This document shows positions 36,261-47,965 of a DNA stretch of 64,000 nucleotides, one piece after another (the first letter of the stretch is position 1; every line of letters begins with the position of its first letter). A program made the position numbers and the translations under genes. This DNA is from Nilaparvata lugens (lineage: Eukaryota > Arthropoda > Insecta > Hemiptera > Delphacidae), in the NCBI RefSeq assembly GCF_014356525.2, contig NC_052507.1, positions 56,755,621 to 56,819,620 on the forward strand, read 5' to 3'. The notes under the pieces are model-generated. The model was not told the DNA's origin. It searched no databases and saw only the letters and a program-made list of their open reading frames with translations.

Positions 36261-36389
36261 CAAATTGAAGTCAACTAAGTTCTCGCACACTGCTAAACCT
36301 ATATAATAGCAGCCCTGACTTTCTCAGATCACCCTCAACTTCGGATTAGGATCTGTCGCGAATCCCTGGGTCTTCGGTGGGAGGTCTGG

Positions 36390-37060
36390 GGGGTTGTTGA
36401 ATGTAGTATGAGGAGGATGAAGAATATGTATGAAATGAAGAAGAGGTGATGGAGGAGGAGTGGGAGGAGAAGAAGAAGAATAATATAGAAAAAACTAAAT
36501 TCAGAAGAGATTTGAGAAAAAGTCTGGAGATGAATAAGATGGAACGAAAAAATAAGAAGAAAGAAGGAGAATTAAAATACAGGTGGAGAAGAGCAAAGGA
36601 ATTGTAGGTGGGGAGAAGAACCAAAAAAATGGTGATGAGGAAAGGAGAAGGGGGGGAATAAGGAGGAGGAATAATAGAGCTTAATGGAGGAGGAATAAGA
36701 GTTAAGAGAGGAGGTGGGGAAGAAGGAGTTGGATGATTAGGAGAAGAAGTGAAGTAAGAAGTAGGAAATGGGAGGGGAGAAAATGATTACGGGGAAGAAG
36801 AAAAAGAAAAATGAAAAGAAGGAGAAGAGAAAAACAAGTAAAACAAGAACAAGAGTAGTGAAAATAAGGGAAATAGATTTGAGGGTTGTCCGATCCGTAC
36901 AGAGGACTTTAAAGTGAAGGAAATAGAAGTGGAGAAGTTATTGTAGAGTTTTGGCTGAGGGGGGGTTTGGAGGATGTGTGAGAGAGGTGAAGAATGGTTA
37001 AGAGGGTTTGAGGGAGTAGGGGGTTGCAGGAAGAAGAGAGGGGTGGCACAAAGTGCAGTA
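36390..37060. repeat. Purine-rich tract (GGAGGAGAAG type)
   Basis: A plus-strand purine bias over about 650 bases, with GAAGAAG, GGAGGAA and GGGGGG runs. The minus-strand Ser/Phe/Leu frames (36346-37115) are compositional artefacts. Confidence 0.6.
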
Positions 37061-37207
37061 AGCACGTGTTCAAACATAATTCATAGGGTTTGCTTGCGTG
37101 AATCACAAATGTCAATAATCCAGGCTCACGCAGCTAAAAGCTGGATTACAACGGCTAATTTGAAACTCATTTCTAATTAACCCGGATCGATTAGAGGGCG
37201 CTACAAC

Positions 37208-37298
37208 CATATTCACTTCATACTGTCAGCATTCCTTATAAGTAGCATCAGTTATTATCATTCAATCAATGCTGACAGTATCAACTGAACTTCACAAG
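37208..37298. mobile_element. Fold-back MITE, family S, copy 10
   Basis: CATATTCACTTCATACTGTCAGCATTCCTTATAAGTAGCATCAGTTATTATCATTCAATCAATGCTGACAGTATCAACTGAACTTCAC is one of the cleanest copies. The CTGTCAGCATT / AATGCTGACAG cores pair perfectly. Confidence 0.8.
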
Positions 37299-37299
37299 G

Positions 37300-37700
37300 T
37301 GCCAGTAACAAGTGATAGGGTAACTAGTGTGAGGATAGTAGGCCGATGTTAGCTGTGAGAATGTAGAGTGTATCATTTTGTTTGAAGTAAGGAATGAAAT
37401 GGAAATTGAGTATAATATTATATTCAAGTGATAGATTGATTGCTCATTTGAGATACGTTGTATTTTCCAAGAATTGGAGGTTCAAGTATGTTTCAAAGAT
37501 TAAATGTGCATTTGACACATTATTGAGTGTTGACAGATGAGAGATAATGTGTTGAGTTGAATGTATTCAAGTTAATTCAACATCAATACGTGAGCATCAA
37601 TCAATCAAATTCTATTCAATCATACATGAGGCTACACAACGATACAAAAATGAAAAATTGAAATTAAAAATCAGAAATAGTTTCTCGATTCATTCCGAGC
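37300..37700. other. AT-rich DNA without recognisable gene
   Basis: Nothing supported. Confidence 0.4.
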
Positions 37701-37701
37701 T

Positions 37702-37985
37702 GCGAGGTATATTGACGCACGGTTTTGATGTTCTTTACAACGATGTGCAGTCAATTATTCAAATAATTATTTGTTCACCCACTGACTAGAGTACGTTTTG
37801 AACTGCAAGCTTCCATTTTCAACATTTTTAAAGTTGATTTTTTTTCAAATATTGACAACTGTTGAAAATGGACGCTTGCGGATTGAAAGTACTCCAGTCA
37901 GTAAGTAAACAAAATTGCTTATTCACTCAAATAATTGACTGCACATCGTTGTAAACAACATCAAAACCGGGTGTTGATAGTTATT
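37702..37985. mobile_element. Long-arm fold-back element, ~280 bp
   Basis: The left arm (37715-37835) contains ACGGTTTTGATGTT, TACAACGATGTGCAGTCAATTATT, ACTGACTAGAGTAC and TCCATTTTCAACA. The right arm contains their reverse complements in reverse order up to AACATCAAAACCGGG at about 37961-37975. The arms are about 115 bp with short gaps and the loop about 30 bp. Non-coding. Confidence 0.85.
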
Positions 37986-37989
37986 TGTG

Positions 37990-40080
37990 TAACTAGTACG
38001 CAAAGTGACACTTTTCTGCACCGAAAGAAACGTTTTAGGGACAGTTCTCAGGTGTAAGTAGTTCAGTATAAGTGCAATTCAATACTTATTATTAGAATAT
38101 TGATTTCCAGTAGTTGGGTTGAGAAATTTGAAAAAGGGAGGTAATTGATTTCAGATGAAATCTTTCTAGAAATGATTGTCATTGTTACTTATTTTTCTCA
38201 AATATATTGCTTCAAATGATGAATATTGATAATCATTATCATCAACTTACTATAACAATTCTCGAAGATATTCATTCGATCTTCAAACATCCGATACTTC
38301 TCAGATTAATTGAAGTTATGGGAATTGATAATCATCACATTATTATTCAGTAACACAATAATTATTCTGGAAGCTATATTTAATCTCAAATTTTTGATAC
38401 TCCCCGAATCTGAAGATTTCCATTTCCATCCGGGAACGTTCGAAGAATGATGCATAAGCCTGCTTCTCCTCAATATTCAGATGAATTATTAGAACTTTAT
38501 TGAAGGGAAGCAACTTTTCGTAATATTGTTTGCGAACCCCTCATCTCGCAACTTTGGGCCTATTGAAAACTCTTCTGATCTCTTTTCTTGTGCTCAGGAG
38601 ACCTGAAAAAAGGTAATTTTTCTCTGCGAAACGTTCACCCAGTAAACACTTTTTTTGAGGATTTCCGGAGGTAGAAAAAAGTCTACCAATATTGAATTGA
38701 GATGTTTAGAGTGATTATTTTCGAACTAATATTGGAGTTTCATATTACTGGAACATAGATAATTATGATAATAGAAGCCTTATTATTTCCAGAATCAATT
38801 AAAGTTTATTACTGGAACAACCCAAGTAGACGCAGTTTCGATCTTGTTTCAGTATAGAGTACACAAGTTTCATTCATGCTGTTTTCTTCATTCTGCTCAA
38901 TCATTCAATAAGTTTGAAATAATCCTCAGATCAAATTGATATCACGGTTGTTCGAAACCAAATCATGGATAAATAGAGCAATCATTTTGTATTTTTATTT
39001 GACCTAAAAAGCGACAAGCTGCAATGTTATCATATCGTCTTGACAGTTATAAAGTGTAAAGAATAAACAGTAACATAATATTGTAGTGTTGTATAGGATG
39101 ATGTGGCTGAGAGGGGGGGGTGATTGAACTATCATCATTCAAACTATTATAAAGAATTCGGATACTTATAGAAACTTATGAGAGATATGGGAACAGCTCG
39201 ATACTTTTTGAACAAAGAATGTTTTACTGTATTTTTGAATTGTGGTCTTACTCGAATACTAGGCTACTGTTCTGTGACTTGAAAATTTTGGTCCGCTACT
39301 TTATATTCGTCATATTGAATGTAATTTTTTCATATCAGAATCTCTTTCTTTCTGAATGCAGAGACACAGAGGTGTGGAACAGGCAGTAGTGAGCAGAGCA
39401 AAACCGAACTCACCACAGCCTAGTGTAACGATAAATATTATTCAAAGAGATCAATTTGGATTTATATTTCACCAAAAATTCACTAGATGAACTACATTCA
39501 TTTTGACTCTACTAACAACAGTGATTTTTGACTTATCAAACTATTGTTGAATCAGGCTCCACTCTGTTGGGAGCTTTGTTCTAGATCTGTGTGTCTATTA
39601 CGAGCTTTCTCAGTACTCATTTCATTCGTACACACCGAGTCCTGTAGCTTTGCTTATCGGCGGAGGCAAAGACTACAGTAGTAACCGTTCAAGAACATAG
39701 AACATTCTTGGAAATGTAGGTATCTTCATGTAGCAACATTGGAAATGTAGCAACAGATGCTCTTTTGTATCTTCATAAAAGCAAAGTGTTGCATCCGAAA
39801 AGATGAACAAGGAGGTTTTTCTGTTACTTTTCTTCATTGTACACAATAGGACAGAAGAAAAAGAGGGAGAAAAATTTAAAGGGAGAAAAACAAAAATTAC
39901 AAGATGAGTAAGAGTCCCTGATAAGCACGAAGTATACGGTGATGCACTATCTAGTACAGAGTGAGTGACCTTTCTACATGCAACTTGCTTGAAAAACACC
40001 CTTGAACTCATAGCCTATCTAATTACCCTAAACCTGTTCCATTCTTCTCCGAGAATCTTCATGAACTACCCCTCAACCAC
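37990..40080. other. AT-rich DNA without recognisable gene
   Basis: A 112-codon minus-strand frame (39673-40011) has no domain. No repeat or RNA gene was recognised. Confidence 0.4.
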
Positions 40081-40084
40081 CATT

Positions 40085-40515
40085 ATCCCACACAGCACGG
40101 TTATGTATCTGATAGGTATCAGATACATATCCTTGAAACCTACAATACATATCAGAAACAAATACGGATGCATATCTGATATATATCAGTTATGTAGAAA
40201 TGGCCGATTTTGTGATATGTATCAAACAAGTATCAATGGTAATTAACTGATACATTTCATTGATACATGTCGGTTATGTAACAGTGATATGTTTCATTGA
40301 TAAGTATCGGTTACGTATCAGTGATACATAACTGATATGTATCACCGATACTCGCTTGGTACATTTCACAAAAGTGGAAATAAAAGTGGAATGGATAGGA
40401 TTTCTACCTATCTGATACATGACTGATATAGATCAGGTATGTACCAGATGTGTTTCAGATATGTAATCAATATACATATCATATACCTATCAGACATGTA
40501 TCACCTTATACATAT
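40085..40515. repeat. Dense degenerate GATACATRTC array
   Basis: After CCCACACAGCACGGTTATGTATC, the next ~420 bases hold dozens of imperfect copies of TGATACAT / ATGTATCA in both orientations. A related shorter block lies at 56130-56240, ending in CTGTGCTGTGTGG, the reverse complement of the start motif. The two are therefore probably members of one non-coding element family in opposite orientation. Confidence 0.7.
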
Positions 40516-40519
40516 CTTT

Positions 40520-40847
40520 TTTTATTACATTTTTGTGGTTTTATACTTTACATGTACCAGAATACAATTTGAAAATGTTAATATTACAATATATAGGGGC
40601 TAGAGGATGAAAGGATAATAATTAATTAAGAGGATATCAGCATGGATGGATTTGAATTAATTTAATTATATAGTTTGAGAAGAGAAACAAACAAAAAATT
40701 TAATGTATAAGGGATTCAAAATTTTAATATATAACAAATATAAAAAGTTTCACAAACTTAATTCTACAATTATATAGACATACATGAAATAATATTCTGT
40801 TTGACCAAGTTAGAAAAAAATTATAATAAAATGACAAACTAATATTT
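40520..40847. other. AT-rich DNA without recognisable gene
   Basis: Nothing supported. Confidence 0.4.
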
Positions 40848-43070
40848 TTGATTTAGTTCTTTCATGTTGATTTAGTTCTTTCATGTTGATTTAGTTCTTT
40901 CATGTTGATTTAGTTCTTTCATGTTGATTTAGTTCTTTCATGTTGATTTAGTTCTTTCATGTTGATTTAGTTCTTTCATGTTGATTTAGTTCTTTCATGT
41001 TGATTTAGTTCTTTCATGTTGATTTAGTTCTTTCATGTTGATTTAGTTCTTTCATGTTGATTTAGTTCTTTCATGTTGATTTAGTTCTTTCATGTTGATT
41101 TAGTTCTTTCATGTTGATTTAGTTCTTTCATGTTGATTTAGTTCTTTCATGTTGATTTAGTTCTTTCATGTTGATTTAGTTCTTTCATGTTGATTTAGTT
41201 CTTTCATGTTGATTTAGTTCTTTCATGTTGATTTAGTTCTTTCATGTTGATTTAGTTCTTTCATGTTGATTTAGTTCTTTCATGTTGATTTAGTTCTTTC
41301 ATGTTGATTTAGTTCTTTCATGTTGATTTAGTTCTTTCATGTTGATTTAGTTCTTTCATGTTGATTTAGTTCTTTCATGTTGATTTAGTTCTTTCATGTT
41401 GATTTAGTTCTTTCATGTTGATTTAGTTCTTTCATGTTGATTTAGTTCTTTCATGTTGATTTAGTTCTTTCATGTTGATTTAGTTCTTTCATGTTGATTT
41501 AGTTCTTTCATGTTGATTTAGTTCTTTCATGTTGATTTAGTTCTTTCATGTTGATTTAGTTCTTTCATGTTGATTTAGTTCTTTCATGTTGATTTAGTTC
41601 TTTCATGTTGATTTAGTTCTTTCATGTTGATTTAGTTCTTTCATGTTGATTTAGTTCTTTCATGTTGATTTAGTTCTTTCATGTTGATTTAGTTCTTTCA
41701 TGTTGATTTAGTTCTTTCATGTTGATTTAGTTCTTTCATGTTGATTTAGTTCTTTCATGTTGATTTAGTTCTTTCATGTTGATTTAGTTCTTTCATGTTG
41801 ATTTAGTTCTTTCATGTTGATTTAGTTCTTTCATGTTGATTTAGTTCTTTCATGTTGATTTAGTTCTTTCATGTTGATTTAGTTCTTTCATGTTGATTTA
41901 GTTCTTTCATGTTGATTTAGTTCTTTCATGTTGATTTAGTTCTTTCATGTTGATTTAGTTCTTTCATGTTGATTTAGTTCTTTCATGTTGATTTAGTTCT
42001 TTCATGTTGATTTAGTTCTTTCATGTTGATTTAGTTCTTTCATGTTGATTTAGTTCTTTCATGTTGATTTAGTTCTTTCATGTTGATTTAGTTCTTTCAT
42101 GTTGATTTAGTTCTTTCATGTTGATTTAGTTCTTTCATGTTGATTTAGTTCTTTCATGTTGATTTAGTTCTTTCATGTTGATTTAGTTCTTTCATGTTGA
42201 TTTAGTTCTTTCATGTTGATTTAGTTCTTTCATGTTGATTTAGTTCTTTCATGTTGATTTAGTTCTTTCATGTTGATTTAGTTCTTTCATGTTGATTTAG
42301 TTCTTTCATGTTGATTTAGTTCTTTCATGTTGATTTAGTTCTTTCATGTTGATTTAGTTCTTTCATGTTGATTTAGTTCTTTCATGTTGATTTAGTTCTT
42401 TCATGTTGATTTAGTTCTTTCATGTTGATTTAGTTCTTTCATGTTGATTTAGTTCTTTCATGTTGATTTAGTTCTTTCATGTTGATTTAGTTCTTTCATG
42501 TTGATTTAGTTCTTTCATGTTGATTTAGTTCTTTCATGTTGATTTAGTTCTTTCATGTTGATTTAGTTCTTTCATGTTGATTTAGTTCTTTCATGTTGAT
42601 TTAGTTCTTTCATGTTGATTTAGTTCTTTCATGTTGATTTAGTTCTTTCATGTTGATTTAGTTCTTTCATGTTGATTTAGTTCTTTCATGTTGATTTAGT
42701 TCTTTCATGTTGATTTAGTTCTTTCATGTTGATTTAGTTCTTTCATGTTGATTTAGTTCTTTCATGTTGATTTAGTTCTTTCATGTTGATTTAGTTCTTT
42801 CATGTTGATTTAGTTCTTTCATGTTGATTTAGTTCTTTCATGTTGATTTAGTTCTTTCATGTTGATTTAGTTCTTTCATGTTGATTTAGTTCTTTCATGT
42901 TGATTTAGTTCTTTCATGTTGATTTAGTTCTTTCATGTTGATTTAGTTCTTTCATGTTGATTTAGTTCTTTCATGTTGATTTAGTTCTTTCATGTTGATT
43001 TAGTTCTTTCATGTTGATTTAGTTCTTTCATGTTGATTTAGTTCTTTCATGTTGATTTAGTTCTTTCATG
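40848..43070. repeat. Minisatellite: 117 perfect copies of a 19-bp unit
   Basis: The unit is TTGATTTAGTTCTTTCATG. The array is 2,223 bases, exactly 117 x 19, and I see no substitution or indel inside it. It ends with TTGCTTTATG, one mismatch into what would be the next unit. Because 19 is not a multiple of three and the unit contains TAG and TGA, it cannot code. It is not the insect telomere repeat. It lies about 130 bp left of the split dispersed repeat R. Confidence 0.99.
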
Positions 43071-43202
43071 TTGCTTTATGTTATTTTGAAATGAACCAAG
43101 CAATGATTAGAAGGAGTAGCATGTATATAAGATGGCCCAAAAAAGTCAGGAGTGCCCATTCCGAAAGGGCTACACCGAATGCATCATTGAAATTGACTAT
43201 GT

Positions 43203-43238
43203 TACAGAACAAATCTTGAGGTGTTTGCAAAAATATAA
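43203..43238 (+). repeat. Dispersed repeat R, copy 1, left part
   Basis: CAGAACAAATCTTGAGGTGTTTGCAAAAATATAAT matches CAAACAAATCTTGAGGTAGCCCCAAAAATATTATAAT at 53326-53365. The matching continuation of R is found only beyond element A, at 52285. Confidence 0.6.
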
Positions 43239-43320
43239 TAATAATAATAATATAATAATAATAATAATATAATAATAATAATATAATAATAATAATAATA
43301 ATATAATAATAATAATAATA

Positions 43321-43352
<32 letters not shown>

Positions 43353-43381
43353 TAATAATAATATAATAATAATAATAATAA
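43234..43381. repeat. (TAA)n-type microsatellite at the 3' end of element A
   Basis: ATAATAATAAT with occasional ATAT interruptions is followed by AATTTCAATTTCAATTTCAATTT. On the minus strand this is the 3' terminus of element A: TTGAAA units followed by (ATT)n. Confidence 0.9.
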
Positions 43382-43670
43382 TTTCAATTTCAATTTCAAT
43401 TTATTTCATTTAAAGTTACATAGTATCATATACGGTACATACAGTGTTTTGTTGCTCCTCTAGCTTAGAGCTAATTGAGGAGTATTCAAATTTCATACTA
43501 CATCATAATAGTTATACATTCTATAAATACTACAAATGAAAATTTTTGTAAAGTGTTCAATAAACTAAATTGAAAGTCTATTATAGTTTCTATCTGGGAT
43601 TTGATATTAAAGTTCTAATTTCTACCACTTGAGACACAACATTAGTCACTCTATATTCTACTAAATCGGT

Positions 43671-43726
43671 GATCAACCCAGTGAACTCTAAACTAACTAG
43701 TTAGTTTAGAGTTCACTGGATCAACC
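43671..43726. mobile_element. 40-bp perfect palindrome flanked by 8-bp direct repeats (minimal hAT-like insertion)
   Basis: GATCAACC (43671-43678), then a 40-base perfect palindrome from CAGTGAACTCTAAACTAACT (43679-43698) to its exact reverse complement ending CACTG (43699-43718), then GATCAACC again (43719-43726). Eight-base target duplications and CAGTG...CACTG ends are the signature of hAT transposons. An element reduced to two fused inverted repeats fits. The alternative is a chance palindrome, unlikely at this length together with a perfect flanking duplication. Confidence 0.7.
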
Positions 43727-44093
43727 TTGCAGACATTATTGTCTCTTGCATTTAGGTGGCTGTGAACAGCTGACTAGCTGAACCAACATGCACATCAACA
43801 ATACTACATCACACACACAGTCATAGAATACAAAAACATAACCTATCCTCCAAAAAAACATTTATTATACTACAAACTGTAATATACACTCTCATAATCA
43901 TTTTCAACTGCTTCTAAAGCACTTTTTTGTTTACAATATTAAAATTATTCTTATTCATTTATTCATCCATAGTTTTTTCTTTTCCATTTCCCATTGTACA
44001 GTGCAGTTTATTATTGTCTACTATGTGCAAACTAACCTATCTACTAACTAACCTATTAGAATATTAACAATAATCTTCAACATATCTTTCCAT

Positions 44094-45697
44094 TCAAACA
44101 ATTCCTATAAAATAATTCTTAAGTTTAGTTTTTATTTCATTTCTTTGTAAATTTTTCAATTCTGGTGGCAAATCGTTCAACAGGTAAGGGATTCTGTATT
44201 TTGATAGGTTCTTACCATAATTATTATTATAACGCTGTGCTCTAAATAGCCTATTTCTCAAACCATAACTTATTTCGTTTATTTCCCTTAATTCATCTTC
44301 AAAATAATGTCTGGACAAATCAGTGTATTTTGCGAGAGATTCTGGTGTCATAATACCCAATATTCCAAGCTCGACTCCATTAAATAATGTATTTGCTACT
44401 CTTCTAACTACATCATACAACGGCTGTCTCAAATACACTGGTGCTAAACTATGAATTGTAATACCATAGAATATTATACTTTGAATCATAGAGAAATAGA
44501 TAATTCTTTTAATATTTATTGGAAAACAGTGGCTAATTCTAGAGCATTTGTATAAAGCAGCTTTCATAATTCGCAGCATCCTATTATTGTGTGAATTGAA
44601 TTTCATGTCTGCATCAAAAACAACTCCTTGATGCTTAATATTCTCACTGAATTCCAAATGCTGACACCCGCATGTGTTTCTCAAATTATTATATCTTAGA
44701 CATTCTGCTTTATGGCAAATTAATTTATAATTGTACAAACCTACGTTAATTCTAGGATTTCTAATATAATTACCTTTGTTTTCTGTGAATTTATCTTTAT
44801 ACCGTTGTTGAGAAAATATTTATTAGCCAAATTGAGATCCTCTTGCATGTATCTTATGCCCATTATTAGATCAGTGTGTGTCATATATAGCAGGTTGTCA
44901 TCTGCATACTGCAGCACCTTACTTTTGAAACTGAGACTAGCTAGATCGTTTACATACAGATTAAATAGAACAGGAGACAAAATGCTGCCCTGAATAAGTC
45001 CACAGGATTGATTATAATCGGTACTAATATATTCACCTATACTAACATGTATTTTTCTATTTTCAAAATAGTTTTCAAACAAGTTGAATAGCTTTCCACG
45101 AATACCTATTCTATTGATTTTTTGTAACATAATTTCATAATTAACCAAATCATATGCTTTTGTCAAATCTGTTGCAACAGTTATGACAAATTTATTGTCA
45201 TTTAAAGCTTCAAATATATTTTCTGTTAGTTTTTCTAATAAATCTATTGTTGATTTTTTTGGAATAAACCCATATTGAGCATCATTTATTATGTTCTGAT
45301 TGATCAGGTATTGATTCAATTGCATACAGATGAAATGTTCTAGAATTTTCATAATTACTGAGATTGATCCTATTGGCCTATAAGAACCTACATTTTTCTT
45401 TGCTCCATTCTTGAAAATTGGTCTGAGATGTGTTATTTTTAGACGCTGAGGTATTTTTCCTGTTTCAATCATCCTATTAATCAAATGCATCAGGATCAGC
45501 TTTAGATAGAAAATGTTATTTATTATATCTTTTGGCCTAATTTTGTCAGGTCCTGCAGATGATCTATTGTTTAGTTTGTTAATGATACTATAAAGTTGAT
45601 GTTCTTTCATTTTTTTAAAATTCATACTCATCCTATCCCCTATTGAATAGTTACCTTCTTTTAAATGTGGTATTATATCAAAGTGTTGCCCGTTCAT
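44094..45697 (-). pseudogene. Element A ORF2, reverse transcriptase part
   Basis: Reverse transcriptase of a non-LTR element, copying element RNA at nicked DNA. Visible blocks in order: SSAGPDKIRPKDI (fingers), LRPIFKNG and YRPIGSISVIMKILEHFI, QYGFIPKKSTIDLL, DLTKAYDLV (first catalytic Asp), GLIQGSILSPVLFNLYVNDL, then VLQYADDNLLY (the YADD catalytic pair). After a frameshift at about 44740 the C-terminal region follows (QGVVFDADMKFNSH, ISYGLRNRLFRAQRYNNNYG, LPPELKNL) up to a stop near 44094. The catalytic residues are preserved, but the frame breaks at 45.70 and 44.74 kb. DLTKAYD instead of the usual DFSKAFD is a mild oddity. Confidence 0.9.
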
Positions 45698-45714
45698 TTC
45701 TGTTGTAATTTCTT

Positions 45715-46005
45715 CTATTTTTTCTTTAAAGCTGTTTTTAATTTCTCTGTTAGGTTCATAATTTGATGATCTTCATTGATATTGAAATTTAACTTAATTG
45801 ATTCCTTTAGAGACGGCCTATTCTTCTTATTTATAAAATGATTGATGATTTCCCAAATTTTCTTAGTATTGTTGGAGTTATCATTGAAAGCCCTATAATA
45901 GTATTTCCTTTTCTCATTACGAATCATGTCTGTTAACTTATTTCGTATGTTTCTAAACTGATTTCTCAAATCCACATTATGTTTATCTCTTTTAACCATT
46001 GCCAT
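45715..46005 (-). pseudogene. Element A ORF2, linker between endonuclease and RT
   Basis: A basic helical segment with RDKHNVDLRNQFRNIRNKLTDM then EKRKYYYRAF...NTKKIWEIIN. This is the conserved linker (R..R....K..YY...F......K..W..IN) between endonuclease and reverse transcriptase in jockey/CR1 ORF2 proteins. It is one frame off from both neighbouring segments. Confidence 0.8.
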
Positions 46006-46027
46006 AAATAGTTCTTTCTCTCTATCA

Positions 46028-46966
46028 TCAGCTTAATTCTATCATTGAACCAGGAATTATGTAGCCTAGTTGCTTAGTTTTTTGTTTAACCTTTATGACA
46101 CTTTTAGCATATATATTTTTGAACCTTCTGACTATATCATTATAAATATCTGATGGTTCTCTTAAGTCTAGAATCGGCCACCAATTTTCAGTTTGAATCA
46201 ATTCATTTACTCTCACCGTTAAAATGACACTTTTATATTCATTTTCCATAGTCTGGTGTGTACCATCTGTACATGTTTCTAACAATTTAATCCCTGTCCA
46301 GTAATGGTCTGCAATTTTGCTTTCAATCAAAAATGAAATATAAGAGTTGTTAGGATCTAACTTTACATTAACATGATCTAGGCATGATGATACAACTGTG
46401 TTACCATATGTTTCCTCTCTAGTTGGCTTTTGTATAGTATTGTATAAACCATAAGAGTAGAGTACACTTATATAATTATTCGAACCATACATATCTGACA
46501 GGTAACATATATTTATATCTCCTACCATGATAATATTTTTTTCTTGACTCATTCTTTCTGATGTTAAAATTCACATTTTGATTAGGTGGTCTATAAATAG
46601 CTATGATTATTATTGTCATATTTCTATCACAAAACTTAAAAGATATCAATTCAGCAGAAACAAAATCTATTTCATTTTTCTCAACTTTAATACCTGCTTT
46701 GTAAAAAATTCCCAATCCACCTCCCCCTCTCCCATCGGACCTACATTTTTAAATAGACTTGTAAAACCCTGAATTCCATACAAATTTGTTTCTTCACTAT
46801 TAATATTAATTTCGCTAAGCACAAGAATATCTATTTCATTGATTATACTGTTAGTTTCTGCTCTCAATGTATCCCAATTTTTTCTGAGTGATCTGATATT
46901 GGTGCATAGAATATTTAGTTCATTCACTGTCTTGTTCTTCTTCAAAAATTCTTTGGACTGATCCAA
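46028..46966 (-). pseudogene. Element A ORF2, apurinic-type endonuclease domain
   Basis: EEP-family endonuclease that nicks the target for priming. Three overlapping frames carry its parts. First (46966-46667): ILCTNIRSLRKNWDTL and IDILVLSEININ, including the catalytic Asn and Glu. Second (46715-46476): GIFYKAGIKV and IIIIAIYRPPNQN. Third (46552-46028): NIIMVGDINI, SCLDHV and ADHYWT (the D.N and D-H catalytic pairs). Two one-base shifts separate the pieces, the first in a GGGAGAGGGGGAGG run, so homopolymer error is possible. Confidence 0.85.
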
Positions 46967-47189
46967 GTCTTGAAATACTCTGAAATCCCTGTCATTATTT
47001 AAATCTTCTTCATTTAATTGAAAAATTCTGATTTCTAGAAAGTTTTATGGTTATATTTTTATTTATACCTATAATATTATTGTTTGGTAGATTTATTAGG
47101 GAGAAAAGATAGTAACTTAACCTTATTGAGCTACTAATTAAATTGTAAATGTAATATGCTGGCCTTGAGAACTTTTAATTATCTTTATA

Positions 47190-47660
47190 TTATTTTTCTA
47201 AATCTTCAAACCTTATTATTTTTATTGCTCTAGCTGTCTCATCTTTTTTAATCATTATTCTGTCCCCATTCATCCACAGAAATTTGTATTTCTTTGTGAT
47301 TTTCATTTCCTTCACTTTTTTGAATAAATTGTTGAAATAGGGGGTAAGATGGTCATTGAAGTAAATTGATTTGACTGTCTTGGTCTCGTTGAACATGGAC
47401 GTGGTAGGTCTAATCGCCCTGGCCTTTTTAACTATCATATCCCTCACTGATCGAGAGCTCAGCTGTAGGATAGTTGGGCTTTCTGCATTCTTCGACGGCA
47501 GGCGATGAGTAGTTATGTCTTCTCTTCTAAGTTCAATATCCATCTTCTTCATAAGCGTGAGTATTTTCTCTTTCAGATCCTCATTCTTCAAAAACGGAAT
47601 ACTGGATATGATGATGTTTCTGCTTCTTCCATACTGTCGCTCACATTCCGATTCTTCCAA
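47190..47660 (-). pseudogene. Element A ORF1, C-terminal RNA-binding half
   Basis: It begins at EESECERQYGRSRNIIISSIP, continues DIELRREDITTHRLPSK, then ILQLSSRSVRDMIVKKAR and SIYFNDHLTP...LFKKVKEMKITKKYKFLWMNGDRIMIKK. The pattern (E..yGR.rNI.I.gIP; hRL; PtIlq..s...r..i...r; yiNd.lt......l....r......yk..w...g.i..rk) is typical of ORF1p/FP25-like RNA-binding proteins of CR1/jockey elements. The codon before it (TTG GAA) is part of the TTCCAA target duplication of element B, and the frame is the same as the N-terminal half at 51530. Confidence 0.85.
47655..47660. repeat. Target-site duplication of element B, left copy (TTCCAA)
   Basis: TTCCAA here and at 51524-51529 bracket element B. Removing B and one copy restores a continuous ORF1 frame across the site. 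Confidence 0.85.
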
Positions 47661-47965
47661 TACTGGATACCTACTCGCTCTATCTCCACTTGGACCAGAT
47701 CTCCCATTACCAGTTCTTCCTCAATCTTCATCTTATTCACCATTAGGATTATTCATCACCGAAACTCCACACATCTACATCTTATTGTGTTTAGTGAATT
47801 TCTGAACTAGTGCTTTAAATAGTGAAGGGAGCCGAACTGTCAAGGCAAACTGAATGCACTCGAATCAAGAGACTTTTTCATTTAGGTTAAGTTTTATCAG
47901 TTTCATCCCCATTTCCCCCGTCATGTGTCGTTCTGAGGTCGGTTCACGATTGGTCTGCTGCTTCC

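Noticed and set aside
40848..43070. CRISPR array or telomere repeat
   Set aside because: There are no spacers between the 19-bp units, the host is a eukaryote, and the unit is not the insect TTAGG telomere repeat.
43202..43399. Leu/Tyr/Ile-rich minus-strand frame
   Set aside because: Translation of the (TAA)n tail of element A.
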